Shown here: positions 34,211 to 43,849 of the stretch, piece after piece
Layout of the letters: every line of letters starts with the position of its first letter
Numbering within the stretch: position 1 is the stretch's first letter
Assembly (NCBI GenBank): GCA_028281635.1
Contig: JANQJM010000053.1
Coordinates: forward strand, 1 to 43,849
Source of the DNA: Pseudomonadales bacterium
Lineage (GTDB): Bacteria; Pseudomonadota; Gammaproteobacteria; Pseudomonadales; Pseudohongiellaceae
Direction of reading: 5' to 3'
DNA length: 43,849 nucleotides
The notes under the pieces: model-generated
The model's input: the letters and a program-made list of their open reading frames with translations, nothing else
Database searches by the model: none
What the model was told of the DNA's origin: nothing
Program-made: the position numbers and the translations under genes

Positions 34211-35302
34211 CTAGACATTGAAACGGAAGTGAATGACGTCGCCGTCTTGTACGGTGTAGTCCTTGCCTTCCAGGCGCCACTTGCCAGCATCCTTGGCACC
34301 GTTTTCGCCCTTGTTCGCAATGTAGTCCTCATAGGACACGACTTCCGCACGAATAAAGCCTTTCTCGAAATCCGTGTGGATGACCCCGGCTGCAGCGGGA
34401 GCGGCTGCACCCTGTCTCACAGTCCAGGCGCGCACTTCTTTTTCCCCTGCCGTGAAGTAAGTTTGCAGTCCCAGTAACTCGTACCCAGCGCGAATGACCC
34501 GGTCCAGGCCTGGCTCGTCCATGCCCAGATCTTGGAGAAATTCCAGTTTCTCATCATCTTCCAGTTCCGCAATTTCTGCTTCCAGTTTGTTGCAGATAAC
34601 CACCACCTGGGAGTTTTCTTTGTCAGCAATAGCTTTGACCTGATCGAGTAGGGGATTGTCGTCAAACCCATCTTCATCCACATTGGCGATGTACATCACC
34701 GGCTTGTCTGTTAACAGATGCAGCGAGTAGAGATCCGCTTGCTCTTCTTTATGCAGTTCCAGCGTGCGAACCGGATTCGCTTCATCCAGGTGCAGTTTCA
34801 CTTTATCCAGGAGTTGGACCTGGCGTTGGGCATCTTTGTCGCCACTTTTGGCTACTCGGTTAACGCGGTCGATGTTCTTTTCGACAGTTTCCAGATCCGC
34901 CAGAGCCAGTTCCGTATTGATGGTCTCAATATCGGCGGCAGGGTCGATGCTGTTGGAAACGTGAGTCACGTTTTCATCTTCGAAGCAGCGCACCACGTGA
35001 GCGATGGCGTCGCACTCTCGAATATTGGCGAGAAACTGATTGCCCAGGCCTTCACCTTTGGAGGCGCCGGCTACCAGGCCAGCGATATCAGTAAACTCCA
35101 CAGTGGTTGGGATGACTTTCTGCGGATTGACGATGCCAGCAAGGTTGTCCAGTCGTTCGTCAGGGATGGAAACGATGCCAGAATTCGGTTCGATGGTGCA
35201 GAAGGGGAAATTCTCGGCAGCGATTCCAGCTTTGGTTAAGGCATTAAACAAGGTGGATTTGCCAACGTTTGGCAGGCCGACGATACCGCATTTAACTGAC
35301 AT
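34211..35302 (-). CDS. ychF: Ribosome-binding ATPase/GTPase YchF
   Basis: 363 residues from the ATG at 35302 ([20 protein letters not shown]), the standard length; the AGGAAAACT ribosome site confirms this start over 35353. It has the P-loop GLPNVGKST, switch elements [20 protein letters not shown], an NVDED motif in place of NKxD (ATP-preferring), and the C-terminal TGS domain ([14 protein letters not shown]..., [13 protein letters not shown]). YchF binds the ribosome and affects stress responses. It is 14 bp after pth, as is usual in gammaproteobacteria. Confidence 0.96.
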   Translation of the reverse strand: MSVKCGIVGLPNVGKSTLFNALTKAGIAAENFPFCTIEPNSGIVSIPDERLDNLAGIVNPQKVIPTTVEFTDIAGLVAGASKGEGLGNQFLANIRECDAIAHVVRCFEDENVTHVSNSIDPAADIETINTELALADLETVEKNIDRVNRVAKSGDKDAQRQVQLLDKVKLHLDEANPVRTLELHKEEQADLYSLHLLTDKPVMYIANVDEDGFDDNPLLDQVKAIADKENSQVVVICNKLEAEIAELEDDEKLEFLQDLGMDEPGLDRVIRAGYELLGLQTYFTAGEKEVRAWTVRQGAAAPAAAGVIHTDFEKGFIRAEVVSYEDYIANKGENGAKDAGKWRLEGKDYTVQDGDVIHFRFNV

Positions 35303-35316
35303 AGTTTTCCTGTTTC

Positions 35317-35901
35317 CTATTGAGTGTGAAGGGCTTTCATCGCTTCTTCCCACTCGCCATTGACGGCTTTGGGCATGACGCGAATGGCATCTTCGATATC
35401 TGACATGATGACATCGGCTTCTGAGCGCGACGGGTTTCCGAGTACGTAATTAGCCACCATGGACTTATGTCCCGGGTGGCCTATGCCGATGCGCAGTCGA
35501 TAGAAATCCTTCTTGCCACCCAGCGCATTAATGATGTCTCGAATGCCGTTGTGGCCACCGTGACCGCCGCCTTCCTTGAAGCGGGTAACCCCCACATCGA
35601 AATCGATCTCGTCGTAAGCCACCAACATGTTCTTGGGATCTATCTTGAAGAAGTTGCAGACGGCGGCTACGGATTTACCGCTGTGATTCATAAAGGTTGT
35701 TGGGAACAACAGCTTCACCTCATGCCCGGCGATATTGATCGAAGCCAGCTCACCAAAAAATTTACTCTCCCCACGCAAAGTCCCACCATAACTCTTGCAA
35801 AGATGGTGTAGAAAGATAACGCCGGCATTGTGGCGGTTGGAATCATGTTGTGGGCCTGGATTTCCCAGACCCACAATCAGTTTTAGTGAGTCGCCTGGCA
35901 T
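35317..35901 (-). CDS. pth: Peptidyl-tRNA hydrolase
   Basis: 194 residues from the ATG at 35901, preceded by AGGTGA, equal in length to the E. coli enzyme; a GTG three codons earlier is an alternative. It has the motifs [20 protein letters not shown] (catalytic His), [24 protein letters not shown] and [12 protein letters not shown]. It releases tRNA from stalled peptidyl-tRNAs. It sits between rplY and ychF in the conserved translation cluster. Confidence 0.96.
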   Translation of the reverse strand: MPGDSLKLIVGLGNPGPQHDSNRHNAGVIFLHHLCKSYGGTLRGESKFFGELASINIAGHEVKLLFPTTFMNHSGKSVAAVCNFFKIDPKNMLVAYDEIDFDVGVTRFKEGGGHGGHNGIRDIINALGGKKDFYRLRIGIGHPGHKSMVANYVLGNPSRSEADVIMSDIEDAIRVMPKAVNGEWEEAMKALHTQ

Positions 35902-35935
35902 AGGAGTCACCTGGCGTGTTCAGAATGAACAGGCG

Positions 35936-36622
35936 CTAGTCGTCGCCACCTTCGGCTGGCTTCTCTTCACCTGAATCAGCTGCTTCATCTGCTGCCGCTT
36001 CGTCGCCAGCATCCGCAGCTTCCTCTTCTTCCATGGCACCGCGAGGCTGCTGCACCGTGGCTACGGAGAGGTCACTGTCATCGCCGTGACTAAGCGCTAC
36101 TGATGTCACGCCCTCAGGTAGAGTGATATCGGACAAGTGAACGGTATCGCCAAGGTCAACTTCCAGCATGTCGACTTCAATAAATTCTGGAAGATCTTTA
36201 GGCAGACAAGACACTTCAATTTCGTTGAGAGTCTTGAGGATATTACCGCCGCCCATCTTGACGCCAACACACTTGTCTTCATTGAGGAAGTGGATGGGCA
36301 CTTTCACCACGATGGCCTGCTTGTCACTGACACGCAAAAAGTCTGCATGCATGATGAATGGCTTCGCCGGATGACGTTGCAGTGCCTTGATAACAGCCTT
36401 TTCTTTCTTGCTGTCGATATTCAAGGTGATGATGTGTGAGAAGAAAGCTTCATTTTCCGTTGCATGCAGAATGTCATCGTGTGCAATAGTCAATGAAACG
36501 GGTTCTTTGTCACCGCCGTATAACACAGCGGGTATGGCATTGTTCAGTCGACGCAGGCGGCGGCTCGCACCTTTCCCCTGATCTTCCCGTACTGAACAGT
36601 CGAGTTCAAAAGCATTGGACAT
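35936..36622 (-). CDS. rplY: 50S ribosomal protein L25/general stress protein Ctc
   Basis: 228 residues of the two-domain Ctc form. The N-terminal L25 domain (about 1-95; [27 protein letters not shown]) binds 5S rRNA, and the C-terminal beta domain runs to about 185. A long acidic Ala/Glu/Asp tail follows (about 195-228, starting [20 protein letters not shown]). Such tails are known in this family but vary. AAGGA precedes the ATG. It lies between prs and pth; the 111-bp spacer to prs contains an A-run and no further gene. Confidence 0.96.
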   Translation of the reverse strand: MSNAFELDCSVREDQGKGASRRLRRLNNAIPAVLYGGDKEPVSLTIAHDDILHATENEAFFSHIITLNIDSKKEKAVIKALQRHPAKPFIMHADFLRVSDKQAIVVKVPIHFLNEDKCVGVKMGGGNILKTLNEIEVSCLPKDLPEFIEVDMLEVDLGDTVHLSDITLPEGVTSVALSHGDDSDLSVATVQQPRGAMEEEEAADAGDEAAADEAADSGEEKPAEGGDD

Positions 36623-36733
36623 ATCTAATTTCCTTAGCGTTACTTCAACAGGTTTGCGACCAACCTACTGAAGGGTTAAAAAAAGGACTGCACCCATTGG
36701 ATGAGTCCCGTTCACTATTGGCGCTCTCGACAA

Positions 36734-37684
36734 CTACGTGTTGTCGAACATTGCGCTGATAGATTCCTCGTTGCTGACGCGACGAATCGATTCGGCCAAT
36801 AAACGGGCCATGGATAGCTGCCGGATGCGGCCGCAGTTTTTCGCTTCGTCGCTCAGCGGGATGGTGTCGGTAACTACCAGTGAATCCAACACCGATCCTT
36901 CAATATTCTCAATTGCCGGCCCTGACAGAACCGGGTGTGTGGCATAGGCCACGACTTTCTTGGCACCATGATCTTTCAATGCCTCGGCTGCCTTACACAG
37001 GGTGCCGGCAGTATCCACCATATCATCCACGATGAGACAGCATCGACCCTCTACATCACCAATGATGTGCATGATCTGCGCTTCATTGGCCGTTGGACGA
37101 CGCTTATCGATGATGGCCAGATCCACGTTAAGCTGCTTGGCAACCGCGCGCGCTCTTACCACACCGCCTACATCCGGTGATACAACTAACAGGTTCTTGT
37201 ACTTCTGCCGCTCGATGTCATCGGTCAATACCGGTGACCCATACACGTTGTCCACTGGGATACTAAAGAATCCCTGGATCTGTTCTGCGTGCAGATCAAC
37301 AGTCAGAACCCGGTTAACGCCAACAGCACTGATCATATCGGCCACGACCTTTGCGCTGATGGCTACCCTGGCCGATCTCACACGACGATCCTGTCGTGCG
37401 TATCCATAATAGGGAATCACCGCAGTGATTCGATTGGCTGATGCGCGATGCAGGGCATCAGCCATCAACAGCAACTCCATGATGCTGTCGTTGGTTGGAG
37501 CGCAAGTTGGTTGAATAATGAAAACATCTTTACCGCGGACGTTTTCATTCAACTCAACAGTCACTTCGCCATCACTGAATTTGCTGGTGCTGGCATAGCC
37601 CAGCGGTACACCGATATATCTGGCAATCGCGTCCGCCAAGGCGGGATTCGCATTGCCGGAAAACACCATTAAATTGGTTGCCAC
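36734..37684 (-). CDS. prs: Ribose-phosphate pyrophosphokinase
   Basis: 316 residues, the full family length, starting at GTG (AGGA 7 nt upstream). It makes PRPP from ribose-5-phosphate and ATP for nucleotide, His and Trp synthesis. It has [11 protein letters not shown], the catalytic loop region [32 protein letters not shown], and the PRPP-binding [17 protein letters not shown]. It follows tRNA-Gln on the minus strand, the standard order in Pseudomonas-like genomes. Confidence 0.97.
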   Translation of the reverse strand: MATNLMVFSGNANPALADAIARYIGVPLGYASTSKFSDGEVTVELNENVRGKDVFIIQPTCAPTNDSIMELLLMADALHRASANRITAVIPYYGYARQDRRVRSARVAISAKVVADMISAVGVNRVLTVDLHAEQIQGFFSIPVDNVYGSPVLTDDIERQKYKNLLVVSPDVGGVVRARAVAKQLNVDLAIIDKRRPTANEAQIMHIIGDVEGRCCLIVDDMVDTAGTLCKAAEALKDHGAKKVVAYATHPVLSGPAIENIEGSVLDSLVVTDTIPLSDEAKNCGRIRQLSMARLLAESIRRVSNEESISAMFDNT

Positions 37685-37694
37685 AGTGACGTCC

Positions 37695-37728
37695 TAAAAT
37701 TTGGGGCCAGCCATTTCTGGCTGGCCCC
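37695..37728 (-). terminator. Hairpin between tRNA-Gln and prs, probable terminator or processing site
   Basis: GGGGCCAGCC (37703-37712) and its perfect inverse GGCTGGCCCC (37719-37728) form a 10-bp GC-rich stem with a 6-nt loop. On the minus strand it is followed by AAATTTTA, a weak T-run, so termination is likely partial and read-through into prs is possible. Confidence 0.65.
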
Positions 37729-37738
37729 GTTCCTTATT

Positions 37739-37813
37739 TGGCTGGGGTGGCTGGATTCGAACCAACGAATGCAAGGATCAAAACCTTGTGCCTTACCACT
37801 TGGCGACACCCCA
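37739..37813 (-). tRNA. tRNA-Gln (TTG)
   Basis: 75 nt with the CCA end encoded. The acceptor stem starts TGGGGTG and pairs with CACCCCA, the anticodon stem is CAAGG/CCTTG around the loop TTTTGAT (anticodon TTG), and the T-loop is TTCGAAT. Its place between ispE and prs is conserved in many gammaproteobacteria. Confidence 0.95.
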
Positions 37814-37842
37814 AGAAACTCGTTATGCGCTGACCCGCAATT

Positions 37843-38700
37843 TTAGGTCGCGCTTACCGGTGGTTCCAGCGAATTAATGCCCCTGGCAACAAATCCAGTC
37901 AGTCCTGCTGGTAATTGCTGCTTTACTGTCTCCGCACTGGCGGCATCCGAGAAGCTGGCGAACACGCTGGAACCGGTTCCGGTCATTCTGGCGTCAGCGA
38001 ATTGACTGAGCCAGTCCATGGCTTGATCCACCTCCGGATACAAGCTTCGGGTCGTGGATTCGCAGTCATTTCGGGCCCTGCCGGCCAGAAAGTCGGCAAT
38101 TTTGATGGCTGGAGAGTTCCGTGTCAAATTCTCCTGAGCAAATACCCTGGCGGTAGAGACTGAGACCCGGGGAGTGAGCACCAGATACCATTTTTCGGGC
38201 AATTCCACAGGTTCCAGTCTATCTCCCACACCTTCTGCCCAGGCTGAGCGGCCGCCCACAAATACCGGGACATCGGCGCCCAGTTTCAGACCAATTGCAG
38301 CCAGGGTTTCCGTATCCAGATCCAGTTGCCAGAGCCGATTAAGCGCCAAAAGGGTAGTGGCTGCATCGCTGCTGCCACCGCCAAGGCCTGCACCCATGGG
38401 CAGGTGCTTCTCGAGCGCGATGCAGGCACCTAGCTCAGGTCGGTTCGCGGCCTCGCGCAGGGCTTTGGCCGCTCGGATGATGAGATTGTCATCGGCCAGG
38501 GCCGGTTTGATCGTGGATGTCTCGGCGATATGCAAAGATAGAGCGCCACTGTCATCAGTGCTGAAAACAAGTTGGTCTCCATAATCCAGTAACTGAAACA
38601 GGGTCTGCAGATCGTGATAGCCATCGGGCCGGCGACCGGTGATATGGAGAAACAAGTTGAGTTTCGCTGGTGCTAAGCAACGCGTGCTGGTGGCGGGCAT
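37843..38700 (-). CDS. ispE: 4-diphosphocytidyl-2-C-methyl-D-erythritol kinase
   Basis: 285 residues from the ATG at 38700, which overlaps the lolB stop by one base (TGATG); this start is preferred over an in-frame one at 38727 inside lolB. It is a GHMP kinase of the MEP isoprenoid pathway: [20 protein letters not shown], the ATP loop [20 protein letters not shown] and the C-terminal [14 protein letters not shown]. It phosphorylates CDP-methylerythritol. Coupled translation with lolB is likely. Confidence 0.96.
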   Translation of the reverse strand: MPATSTRCLAPAKLNLFLHITGRRPDGYHDLQTLFQLLDYGDQLVFSTDDSGALSLHIAETSTIKPALADDNLIIRAAKALREAANRPELGACIALEKHLPMGAGLGGGSSDAATTLLALNRLWQLDLDTETLAAIGLKLGADVPVFVGGRSAWAEGVGDRLEPVELPEKWYLVLTPRVSVSTARVFAQENLTRNSPAIKIADFLAGRARNDCESTTRSLYPEVDQAMDWLSQFADARMTGTGSSVFASFSDAASAETVKQQLPAGLTGFVARGINSLEPPVSAT

Positions 38701-39359
38701 CAGTTGTCGTCGAATTCCAGAGTCCAATTCAAACCAACAAAGCGCAGTCTGACGTCGTCCAGAGGGCGGCTCACATCCACCCGTCGCGGAAGTGAAATGT
38801 CGCCATATTGGCGTGGGTCCGGATACTCGACAGTCCAGCCATCCTGATTTAACTGCGACAGTTGATTCAGTTCATTGAATGCGAGATCGGCTTGCGAGTT
38901 TGGGGCGGGTAAACCGCGAATCCAGTACTCCAGATAGGATACCGGCAGTTCATAGCCTAGCTGCTGCAGTATCAGGTCTTCAGGACTGTTCGCTGTGAGT
39001 ACTGTATCTTCCTGCTCCAGGGTAACGAAGCCCGGGCGACCTTCAATGGTCGTGTTCCCGGCGTTAAAGGTTCCCCACAAGCGGATATTGTAGTTGAGGT
39101 TTTCCTGGCGCCAGATTATGCGTGGCGTATGGGACTCATTGTCATAACGCACATTAACCCGACCACGCAGCTGCCAGGATTGCAGATCTTGCAGGTCGCG
39201 ACTTAGTGCAGACCATTCACTGTTCTCCACAGCAGGAGGTGCAATGACCGAGCAGCTCGCCAGCAACAGGCCCAGGATCGCTACTGAGAATCGAAGTAAT
39301 CGAGAACTAATAAGATTACCTATATAAGGAAGGAAGACTTTTTGTAATAGCGCAGGCAT
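38700..39359 (-). CDS. lolB: Outer-membrane lipoprotein LolB
   Basis: 219 residues. A long N-terminal signal ends in a lipobox (LLLASC, Cys about 36), so the mature protein is lipid-anchored. The mature part has the LolB pattern: [34 protein letters not shown], a [15 protein letters not shown] loop, and [20 protein letters not shown] near the end. LolB accepts lipoproteins from LolA and inserts them into the outer membrane. The ATG overlaps the stop of the TPR gene (TAATG). The pre-signal is longer than usual, so a later start is possible. Confidence 0.93.
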   Translation of the reverse strand: MPALLQKVFLPYIGNLISSRLLRFSVAILGLLLASCSVIAPPAVENSEWSALSRDLQDLQSWQLRGRVNVRYDNESHTPRIIWRQENLNYNIRLWGTFNAGNTTIEGRPGFVTLEQEDTVLTANSPEDLILQQLGYELPVSYLEYWIRGLPAPNSQADLAFNELNQLSQLNQDGWTVEYPDPRQYGDISLPRRVDVSRPLDDVRLRFVGLNWTLEFDDN

Positions 39360-41113
39360 TAGAGGTCAGGTTTGAAACGCTGAAGTACCTCGTTAATGAG
39401 TTCGCTATCTGGGCGCGCCTCCAGGGCGTCCATCCAAACCTGGGTAGCTTCCTCCTGTCGACCCATCATCCATAACACTTCGCCGACATGGGAGGCGACT
39501 TCATGATCAGGGAAGACAGCAAACGCCCGCTGCAGATTGGCCAGGGCTTCTTCGTAGCGGCCGAGTTTGTATTGGACCCATCCCAGGCTGTCGATGATGG
39601 CAGGATCATCGGGGGAGATGGCAATGGCGCGCTCGAGTAGTTCCAGCGCTTCATCAAAGCGAGTGGTTTGATCTGCCAGCATGTAACCCAGATGATTCAA
39701 CGCCCGTGAATCGTCTGGCTGCATGCGAATAATTTGCCGCAAATCAGTTTCGGATCCGGCCTGGTCACCAATGCTGTCGTAATAAAGCACGCGGGCAAAT
39801 AACAGATCGGTTTCGTTGGGAAACTTGTTGAGTGCACGGTCCAACAGCTGTTTGGCTTCAGTACTGTAGCCGGCCTGGATAAGGGCACCAGATTCAACGG
39901 TATTAAAGAGTATCTCCAGGCGTGTTTGGCCTCTGGAGAGTCGGCTCAGATGAGCATGGGCACCGTCCAGATCACCGAGGCCAATTGCGAGTCGGGTAGC
40001 CAGTTGTTGCGAGGCGAGGAAGTTCTGGGTCCCGATTCTGACTTCACGGTAGTGTTCAATAGCTGCTGGGAATCTTTCCAGTCGCTCATTGATGTAGCCC
40101 AGATAATAGTTGGCTTCGTCGGCACGCTGATCCACGGCGACCAGTCGGCCAAAGCGACTCGCTGCCGATTCGTAGTTCTCCATTTCAATATCTAACAAGC
40201 CCATGGAGAACAAGGTCTCCCAATCCTGGGGGTCTTGCTCAACCAGGATTGCAAATTGATCCTGGGCACCGGTGTAGTCCTGGTTTTGAATCAGAAAGCG
40301 TGCGTAAGTAAGCCGCAGGTTTTTATCGTTGGGATAGTCTCGCAGTCCATTGCGCAAGGCTCGTGCTGCAGCATTACTGTCGTCGAGTCGCTGCAGAATC
40401 TGCGCTTGCAACAGGACCAGGTTCGGTGTCGAATCGGTGAGTTCGAATAACTGTTCCAACTCGTTTAGTGCAGTCTCGAATTCGCCATTCTGGGCCAGCA
40501 GTTGCACCAGGGCGACGCGAATTGAAAACTGATCACTGAATTCATTAGTCAAACGCTGCAGGTTTTCGATCAAGTCGGCACGGGTGGCAGGATCCAGTTG
40601 GCCAGTGCGCGAAGCCAGCGCTGAGAAATCCATCTCGCCGCCCAAATCGATGACTCGCGCCATATGGGACAGGGCCTGGTTAAAATTACCGGTTTCCAGA
40701 AACTGAAAGCTCAGCATCAAATGGGGTTGAGGTGCTAACGGATCTATCTCAGTCCATAGCAAGCCGAGCTGCAGTAGGGCATTAACGTCGTTGTTTACTG
40801 AGGCAAACTGCACGGCCCGCCTGATAATGCCCAGGTCGCGAGTTTGCAGTGCCAGGTCGAAATAGTTCTCTCCAGCTTCGGCGACTTCGCCCCGTTGGGC
40901 ACCGAGTTCGCTAATGATGGTCTGGTATAGCTGCTCCTCGGTGAAGCTGCCATATTCAATCTCTGCTTCAGCCGCAGGCGCGATGGCTTCCGCTGCCGCC
41001 GTCTCAATGGCTGGGCTGGTTTCGGTGACCGGCTCTGGAACATCCTGGCTGACACAGGCCTGTAGGAGCAGGGCTACTGTCAGGATGAAAAGTATGTTGC
41101 TTCGAAAATTCAA
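39359..41113 (-). CDS. TPR-repeat lipoprotein
   Basis: 584 residues starting at TTG; the start is fixed by the short lipoprotein signal with lipobox LLQAC (Cys20). A low-complexity Ala/Glu/Pro linker (about 25-50) follows, then at least a dozen tetratricopeptide repeats to the end, for example DPQDWETLFSMGLLDIEMEN, DSRALNHLGYMLADQTTRFD and DPAIIDSLGWVQYKLGRYEE. TPR proteins are scaffolds for complexes. This one is conserved upstream of lolB and opposite hemA in Pseudomonas-like genomes, and a role in envelope assembly is assumed but unproven. Confidence 0.88.
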   Translation of the reverse strand: MNFRSNILFILTVALLLQACVSQDVPEPVTETSPAIETAAAEAIAPAAEAEIEYGSFTEEQLYQTIISELGAQRGEVAEAGENYFDLALQTRDLGIIRRAVQFASVNNDVNALLQLGLLWTEIDPLAPQPHLMLSFQFLETGNFNQALSHMARVIDLGGEMDFSALASRTGQLDPATRADLIENLQRLTNEFSDQFSIRVALVQLLAQNGEFETALNELEQLFELTDSTPNLVLLQAQILQRLDDSNAAARALRNGLRDYPNDKNLRLTYARFLIQNQDYTGAQDQFAILVEQDPQDWETLFSMGLLDIEMENYESAASRFGRLVAVDQRADEANYYLGYINERLERFPAAIEHYREVRIGTQNFLASQQLATRLAIGLGDLDGAHAHLSRLSRGQTRLEILFNTVESGALIQAGYSTEAKQLLDRALNKFPNETDLLFARVLYYDSIGDQAGSETDLRQIIRMQPDDSRALNHLGYMLADQTTRFDEALELLERAIAISPDDPAIIDSLGWVQYKLGRYEEALANLQRAFAVFPDHEVASHVGEVLWMMGRQEEATQVWMDALEARPDSELINEVLQRFKPDL

Positions 41114-41421
41114 TTTCTAACTCACTGCACTGCAGAAAATCACTATGACCGTGGTTCAATCAGGTTGCCATTGTAGCAGTTAGACTCAGGCCGTTGGCAC
41201 CTGCTAAAGCCGTGGTATTGTTACGAATTAATACGCTTTTTCCGTTCTATTCAGACCATCGGGTCAGACGATTTCATTCCCTATGGTGGCCATAGCGACT
41301 TACGCAATCTGCCCGCAATACAGCGACCCCAGGATTTCACCAGGTTAGCCAGCATGGGAACCAGGGTCCTAATTTAGTACCATATGCGGCCTTTCAAGGA
41401 TCGGACACCCTCAAATCGCTA
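41114..41421. other. Divergent intergenic region between the TPR lipoprotein gene and hemA
   Basis: These 308 bp separate two divergent genes and must hold both promoters. I see no reading frame of note. There is one small inverted repeat (CTATGG-TGG-CCATAG, 41281-41295). I could not place -35/-10 boxes with confidence, and no clear ribosome site precedes hemA. Confidence 0.6.
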
Positions 41422-42765
41422 ATGTCTCTGCTATTAGTGGGAATTAACCATACGACCGCTAGTATCGCGTTGCGCGAGAAAGTTGCGTTCCCGCCGGAAA
41501 TCATCGGCGATGCACTGCGTGACCTGGCGGCTCAGGCCCAGGTTGAAGAAGCCGTGATTGTGTCTACCTGTAATCGTACCGAGGTGTACCTGGCACTTAA
41601 TGTTGCGGACGAATCTGGTCAGCCAACAGGGGGCAGTGCCAGGCAGACATCGATGCACGACAATCGAATCCTGGTAGATCGGCGGGAGATAGTTGTACAG
41701 TGGCTGAGCCGCTATCACCAGTTGGCCGCAACAGATTTGCAAGAATGTACCTACTTTTATGGCGACGACGAAGTCGTGCGTCATCTGATGCAAGTGTCCT
41801 GCGGACTGGATTCCATGATTCTTGGCGAGCCGCAAATTCTTGGACAAATAAAATCTGCTTACGCCATGTCGCGGGATCTGGCGATAGTAGGAGCCGGGCT
41901 GGGACGCGCTTTTGAAGAAGCGTTTTCCATCGCCAAAGAAGTGCGAACCGATACCGCGATTGGAGAAAATCCTGTCTCTGTTGCCTATGCGGCAGTGAGT
42001 CTGGCAGAGCGAATCTTCAGTGACCTTGCTTCTCTCAGTGTCTTACTGATTGGTGCCGGAAGAACTGTCGAGTTGGTGGCGCGGCATCTGGTCGAGAAAG
42101 GTGTTACACAAATCGTTGTGGCGAACCGCACTCTGGATAACGCGCTGGAGATTGCAGCACGCTTCAATGCTCACGGTACCTTATTGTCGGATATACCCGA
42201 TCAACTGGTAGCGGCCGATATCGTTGTGTCATCAACCAATAGTCAGCTACCACTGTTGGGTAAAGGTGCGGTGGAGAGAGCGCTTAAGCGACGCCGTCAC
42301 AAACCGATGTTGCTGGTAGATCTGGCTGTTCCCCGCGATATCGAGCAGGAAGTGAGCCAAGTGGCAGATGCCTACCTTTATAGTATCGATGACATCAGTG
42401 GCGTTATCGAAGACAGTCAAAAGAGCCGGGAAGAAGCGGCGGCGCAGGCTAAATCCATTATCGATCGCGGTGTGGAAGAATACCGAAAGCGGGTGCTGTC
42501 TCTGGGTGCGGTGGACACCTTGCGAGCTTTCCGTGACAAAGCCAATGAAATTCGCGAGCTGGAACTGGAAAAGGCTTTACGGGCAATAGAGAAAGGTGAA
42601 CTACCAAAAGCGGTGTTGGAAAACCTCGCTCGTACCCTCACTAACAAGCTCATTCATTCTCCCAGCGTGCAGATGAAGCAGGCCAGTTCTGAAGGTAGGC
42701 AGGAAGTGTTAGAGCTAATTCAACAGCTCTATGAATTGGATCAAGACAACGGGGATAAGGATTAA
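41422..42765 (+). CDS. hemA: Glutamyl-tRNA reductase
   Basis: 447 residues. It reduces glutamyl-tRNA(Glu) to glutamate-1-semialdehyde, the first step of haem synthesis. The catalytic Cys50 is in STCNRTEVY, as in E. coli. It has CGLDSMILGEPQILGQIKSA, the NADPH domain (VLLIGAGRTVELVARHLVEK), and a C-terminal dimerisation helix (RALRAIEKGELPKAVLENLA-type segment). An insertion around residues 70-90 makes it slightly longer than the 418-residue E. coli enzyme. It heads the hemA-prfA operon. Confidence 0.96.
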   Translation: MSLLLVGINHTTASIALREKVAFPPEIIGDALRDLAAQAQVEEAVIVSTCNRTEVYLALNVADESGQPTGGSARQTSMHDNRILVDRREIVVQWLSRYHQLAATDLQECTYFYGDDEVVRHLMQVSCGLDSMILGEPQILGQIKSAYAMSRDLAIVGAGLGRAFEEAFSIAKEVRTDTAIGENPVSVAYAAVSLAERIFSDLASLSVLLIGAGRTVELVARHLVEKGVTQIVVANRTLDNALEIAARFNAHGTLLSDIPDQLVAADIVVSSTNSQLPLLGKGAVERALKRRRHKPMLLVDLAVPRDIEQEVSQVADAYLYSIDDISGVIEDSQKSREEAAAQAKSIIDRGVEEYRKRVLSLGAVDTLRAFRDKANEIRELELEKALRAIEKGELPKAVLENLARTLTNKLIHSPSVQMKQASSEGRQEVLELIQQLYELDQDNGDKD

Positions 42766-42802
42766 GAAGTCGTACCCATAGGGAACACTCAATAGAAGTA
42801 AG

Positions 42803-43849
42803 ATGAAACAATCGATTCGCCACAAGTTAGACAATTTAAAAGACCGCTTCGATGAACTCGAGGCGCTGCTCAGTGATGCAGATATCATTTCCGACCAAAA
42901 TAAGTATCGTGATCTTTCAAAAGAGTATGCTGAGCTCGAAGATGTGGTGAAAAGTTTTAATCGCTACCAGGAGGTGACGGACAACCTTGAGCAGGCACGA
43001 GAAATGCAGAAGGACGAAGATCCGGATATACGCGCTATGGCGGAGGACGAGATAGCCAGCAGTAGCGAAGAGATTGAGGAGTTGGAACTTAGCCTGCAAA
43101 AACTGCTATTACCCAAGGACTCTAAAGACAGTTGCAATGTCTTTCTTGAGATTCGTGCCGGCACTGGTGGCGACGAAGCTGCGATTTTTTCCGGGGATCT
43201 GTTTCGCATGTATTCCCGTTATGCTGAAGGTGAGAAGTGGAAAGTCGAAGTTATCAATGAACGACCGGGTGAGCATGGCGGATACAAAGAAATCATTGTC
43301 AGAGTCGAAGGTAAGAATGTTTATGAGCGGCTTAAGTTCGAGTCGGGAGCACATCGCGTACAGCGAGTGCCAGAGACAGAAACTCAAGGTCGAATTCATA
43401 CTTCAGCCTGCACCGTCGCCATCATGCCGGAGTTGGAAGAAGTCGATGAGATCGACATCAATAAAAACGATCTTCGCATAGATACCTTCCGTGCCAGCGG
43501 TGCTGGTGGTCAGCATGTGAACAAAACTGATTCTGCGATTCGTATCACTCACTTGCCAACGGGGATAGTCGTGGAGTGCCAGGATGAGCGCTCGCAACAT
43601 AAGAACAAAGCCAGAGCTATGTCTTTGTTGCAATCGAAGCTGCTGGATCAAGCGCAGTCAGAACAGCAGCAGGAAGAATCGGACACCCGTCGGAAACTGG
43701 TTGGCAGCGGCGATCGATCGGAAAAAATCCGTACTTACAATTACCCGCAGGGCAGGGTGACAGATCACCGCATCAAACTCACCCTGTATAACCTGCCCGA
43801 AATCATGTCTGGTGATCTTGGTGCGGTCATTCAACCTCTCATCAATGAG
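42803..43849 (+). CDS. prfA: Peptide chain release factor 1, 3' end cut by window
   Basis: 349 codons are visible from the ATG at 42803 and the frame is open at the edge; the family has about 360 residues, so only about a dozen are missing. It has the N-terminal coiled-coil domain ([20 protein letters not shown]), [20 protein letters not shown], the codon-recognition region around residues 180-200, and the peptide-release motif GAGGQHVN near residue 235. It terminates translation at UAA/UAG. It begins 37 bp after hemA; the prfA-hemA pairing is universal in this group, where prmC normally follows. Confidence 0.97.
   Translation, partial: MKQSIRHKLDNLKDRFDELEALLSDADIISDQNKYRDLSKEYAELEDVVKSFNRYQEVTDNLEQAREMQKDEDPDIRAMAEDEIASSSEEIEELELSLQKLLLPKDSKDSCNVFLEIRAGTGGDEAAIFSGDLFRMYSRYAEGEKWKVEVINERPGEHGGYKEIIVRVEGKNVYERLKFESGAHRVQRVPETETQGRIHTSACTVAIMPELEEVDEIDINKNDLRIDTFRASGAGGQHVNKTDSAIRITHLPTGIVVECQDERSQHKNKARAMSLLQSKLLDQAQSEQQQEESDTRRKLVGSGDRSEKIRTYNYPQGRVTDHRIKLTLYNLPEIMSGDLGAVIQPLINE

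Noticed and set aside
41281-41295. Hairpin CTATGG-TGG-CCATAG upstream of hemA
   Set aside because: Six-base arms occur often by chance in 300 bp and no further signal supports a regulatory role.
1-43849. CRISPR array, prophage or complete insertion sequence
   Set aside because: No regularly spaced direct repeats, phage structural genes or transposase genes were seen anywhere in the window.

Overview
The window is a 43.8 kb piece of a gammaproteobacterial chromosome with moderate GC. The right end has the order prfA-hemA / TPR lipoprotein-lolB-ispE-tRNA-Gln-prs-rplY-pth-ychF, which is typical of Pseudomonadales/Cellvibrionales-type gammaproteobacteria. The number of outer-membrane barrels (TonB receptor, porin, OmpA/OmpW-like) and an NhaA antiporter fit a free-living, probably marine, Gram-negative heterotroph. 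No plasmid, phage or CRISPR genes were seen.

Layout. 1-13 kb: a TonB-dependent receptor cut by the window start, a decayed acetyltransferase remnant, an Fpg/Nei-type glycosylase, a large secreted YHYH protein, a TetR regulator divergent from a Tat-exported flavin amine oxidase with a clear operator between them, a small secreted protein, an MBL-fold hydrolase, and an overlapping mtfA-DUF885 pair. 13-20 kb: a porin, then an accessory block on the minus strand made of an ECF sigma factor, a membrane zinc-binding anti-sigma factor whose C-terminal part looks YCII-like, and three paralogous exported lipocalin-like proteins. A large FtsX/MacB-type permease without an ATPase follows. 20-28.7 kb: branched-chain amino acid catabolism, with liuR-liuA-liuB facing leucine dehydrogenase and a fused indolepyruvate-type 2-oxoacid:ferredoxin oxidoreductase, and an Lrp regulator divergent from the latter. 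28.7-32.3 kb: an outer-membrane barrel, a thioredoxin-like/NhaA fusion, a small unknown protein, a gene remnant and tRNA-Met. 32.3-43.8 kb: CNNM/CBS membrane protein, a GNAT acetyltransferase and the conserved housekeeping cluster.

Two structures stand out. First, a dispersed perfect palindrome (44-52 bp, arms beginning GGGGTCAGAGTA) occurs in three full copies (17324, 28650, 29499), one half copy (14272) and one short fragment (20015). Every copy lies exactly at the edge of an accessory cassette: the sigma/anti-sigma block, the permease, and the outer-membrane barrel. Second, the sigma / anti-sigma / three-paralogue operon looks like a self-contained envelope signalling system, with an unusual YCII-like domain in the anti-sigma factor.

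The catabolic genes can be read as one route: leucine dehydrogenase deaminates leucine, the fused oxidoreductase would convert the 2-oxoacid to acyl-CoA with ferredoxin as acceptor, LiuA oxidises isovaleryl-CoA, and LiuB is the carboxyltransferase half of methylcrotonyl-CoA carboxylase. The biotin subunit and later steps (liuC, liuD, liuE) are not in the window.
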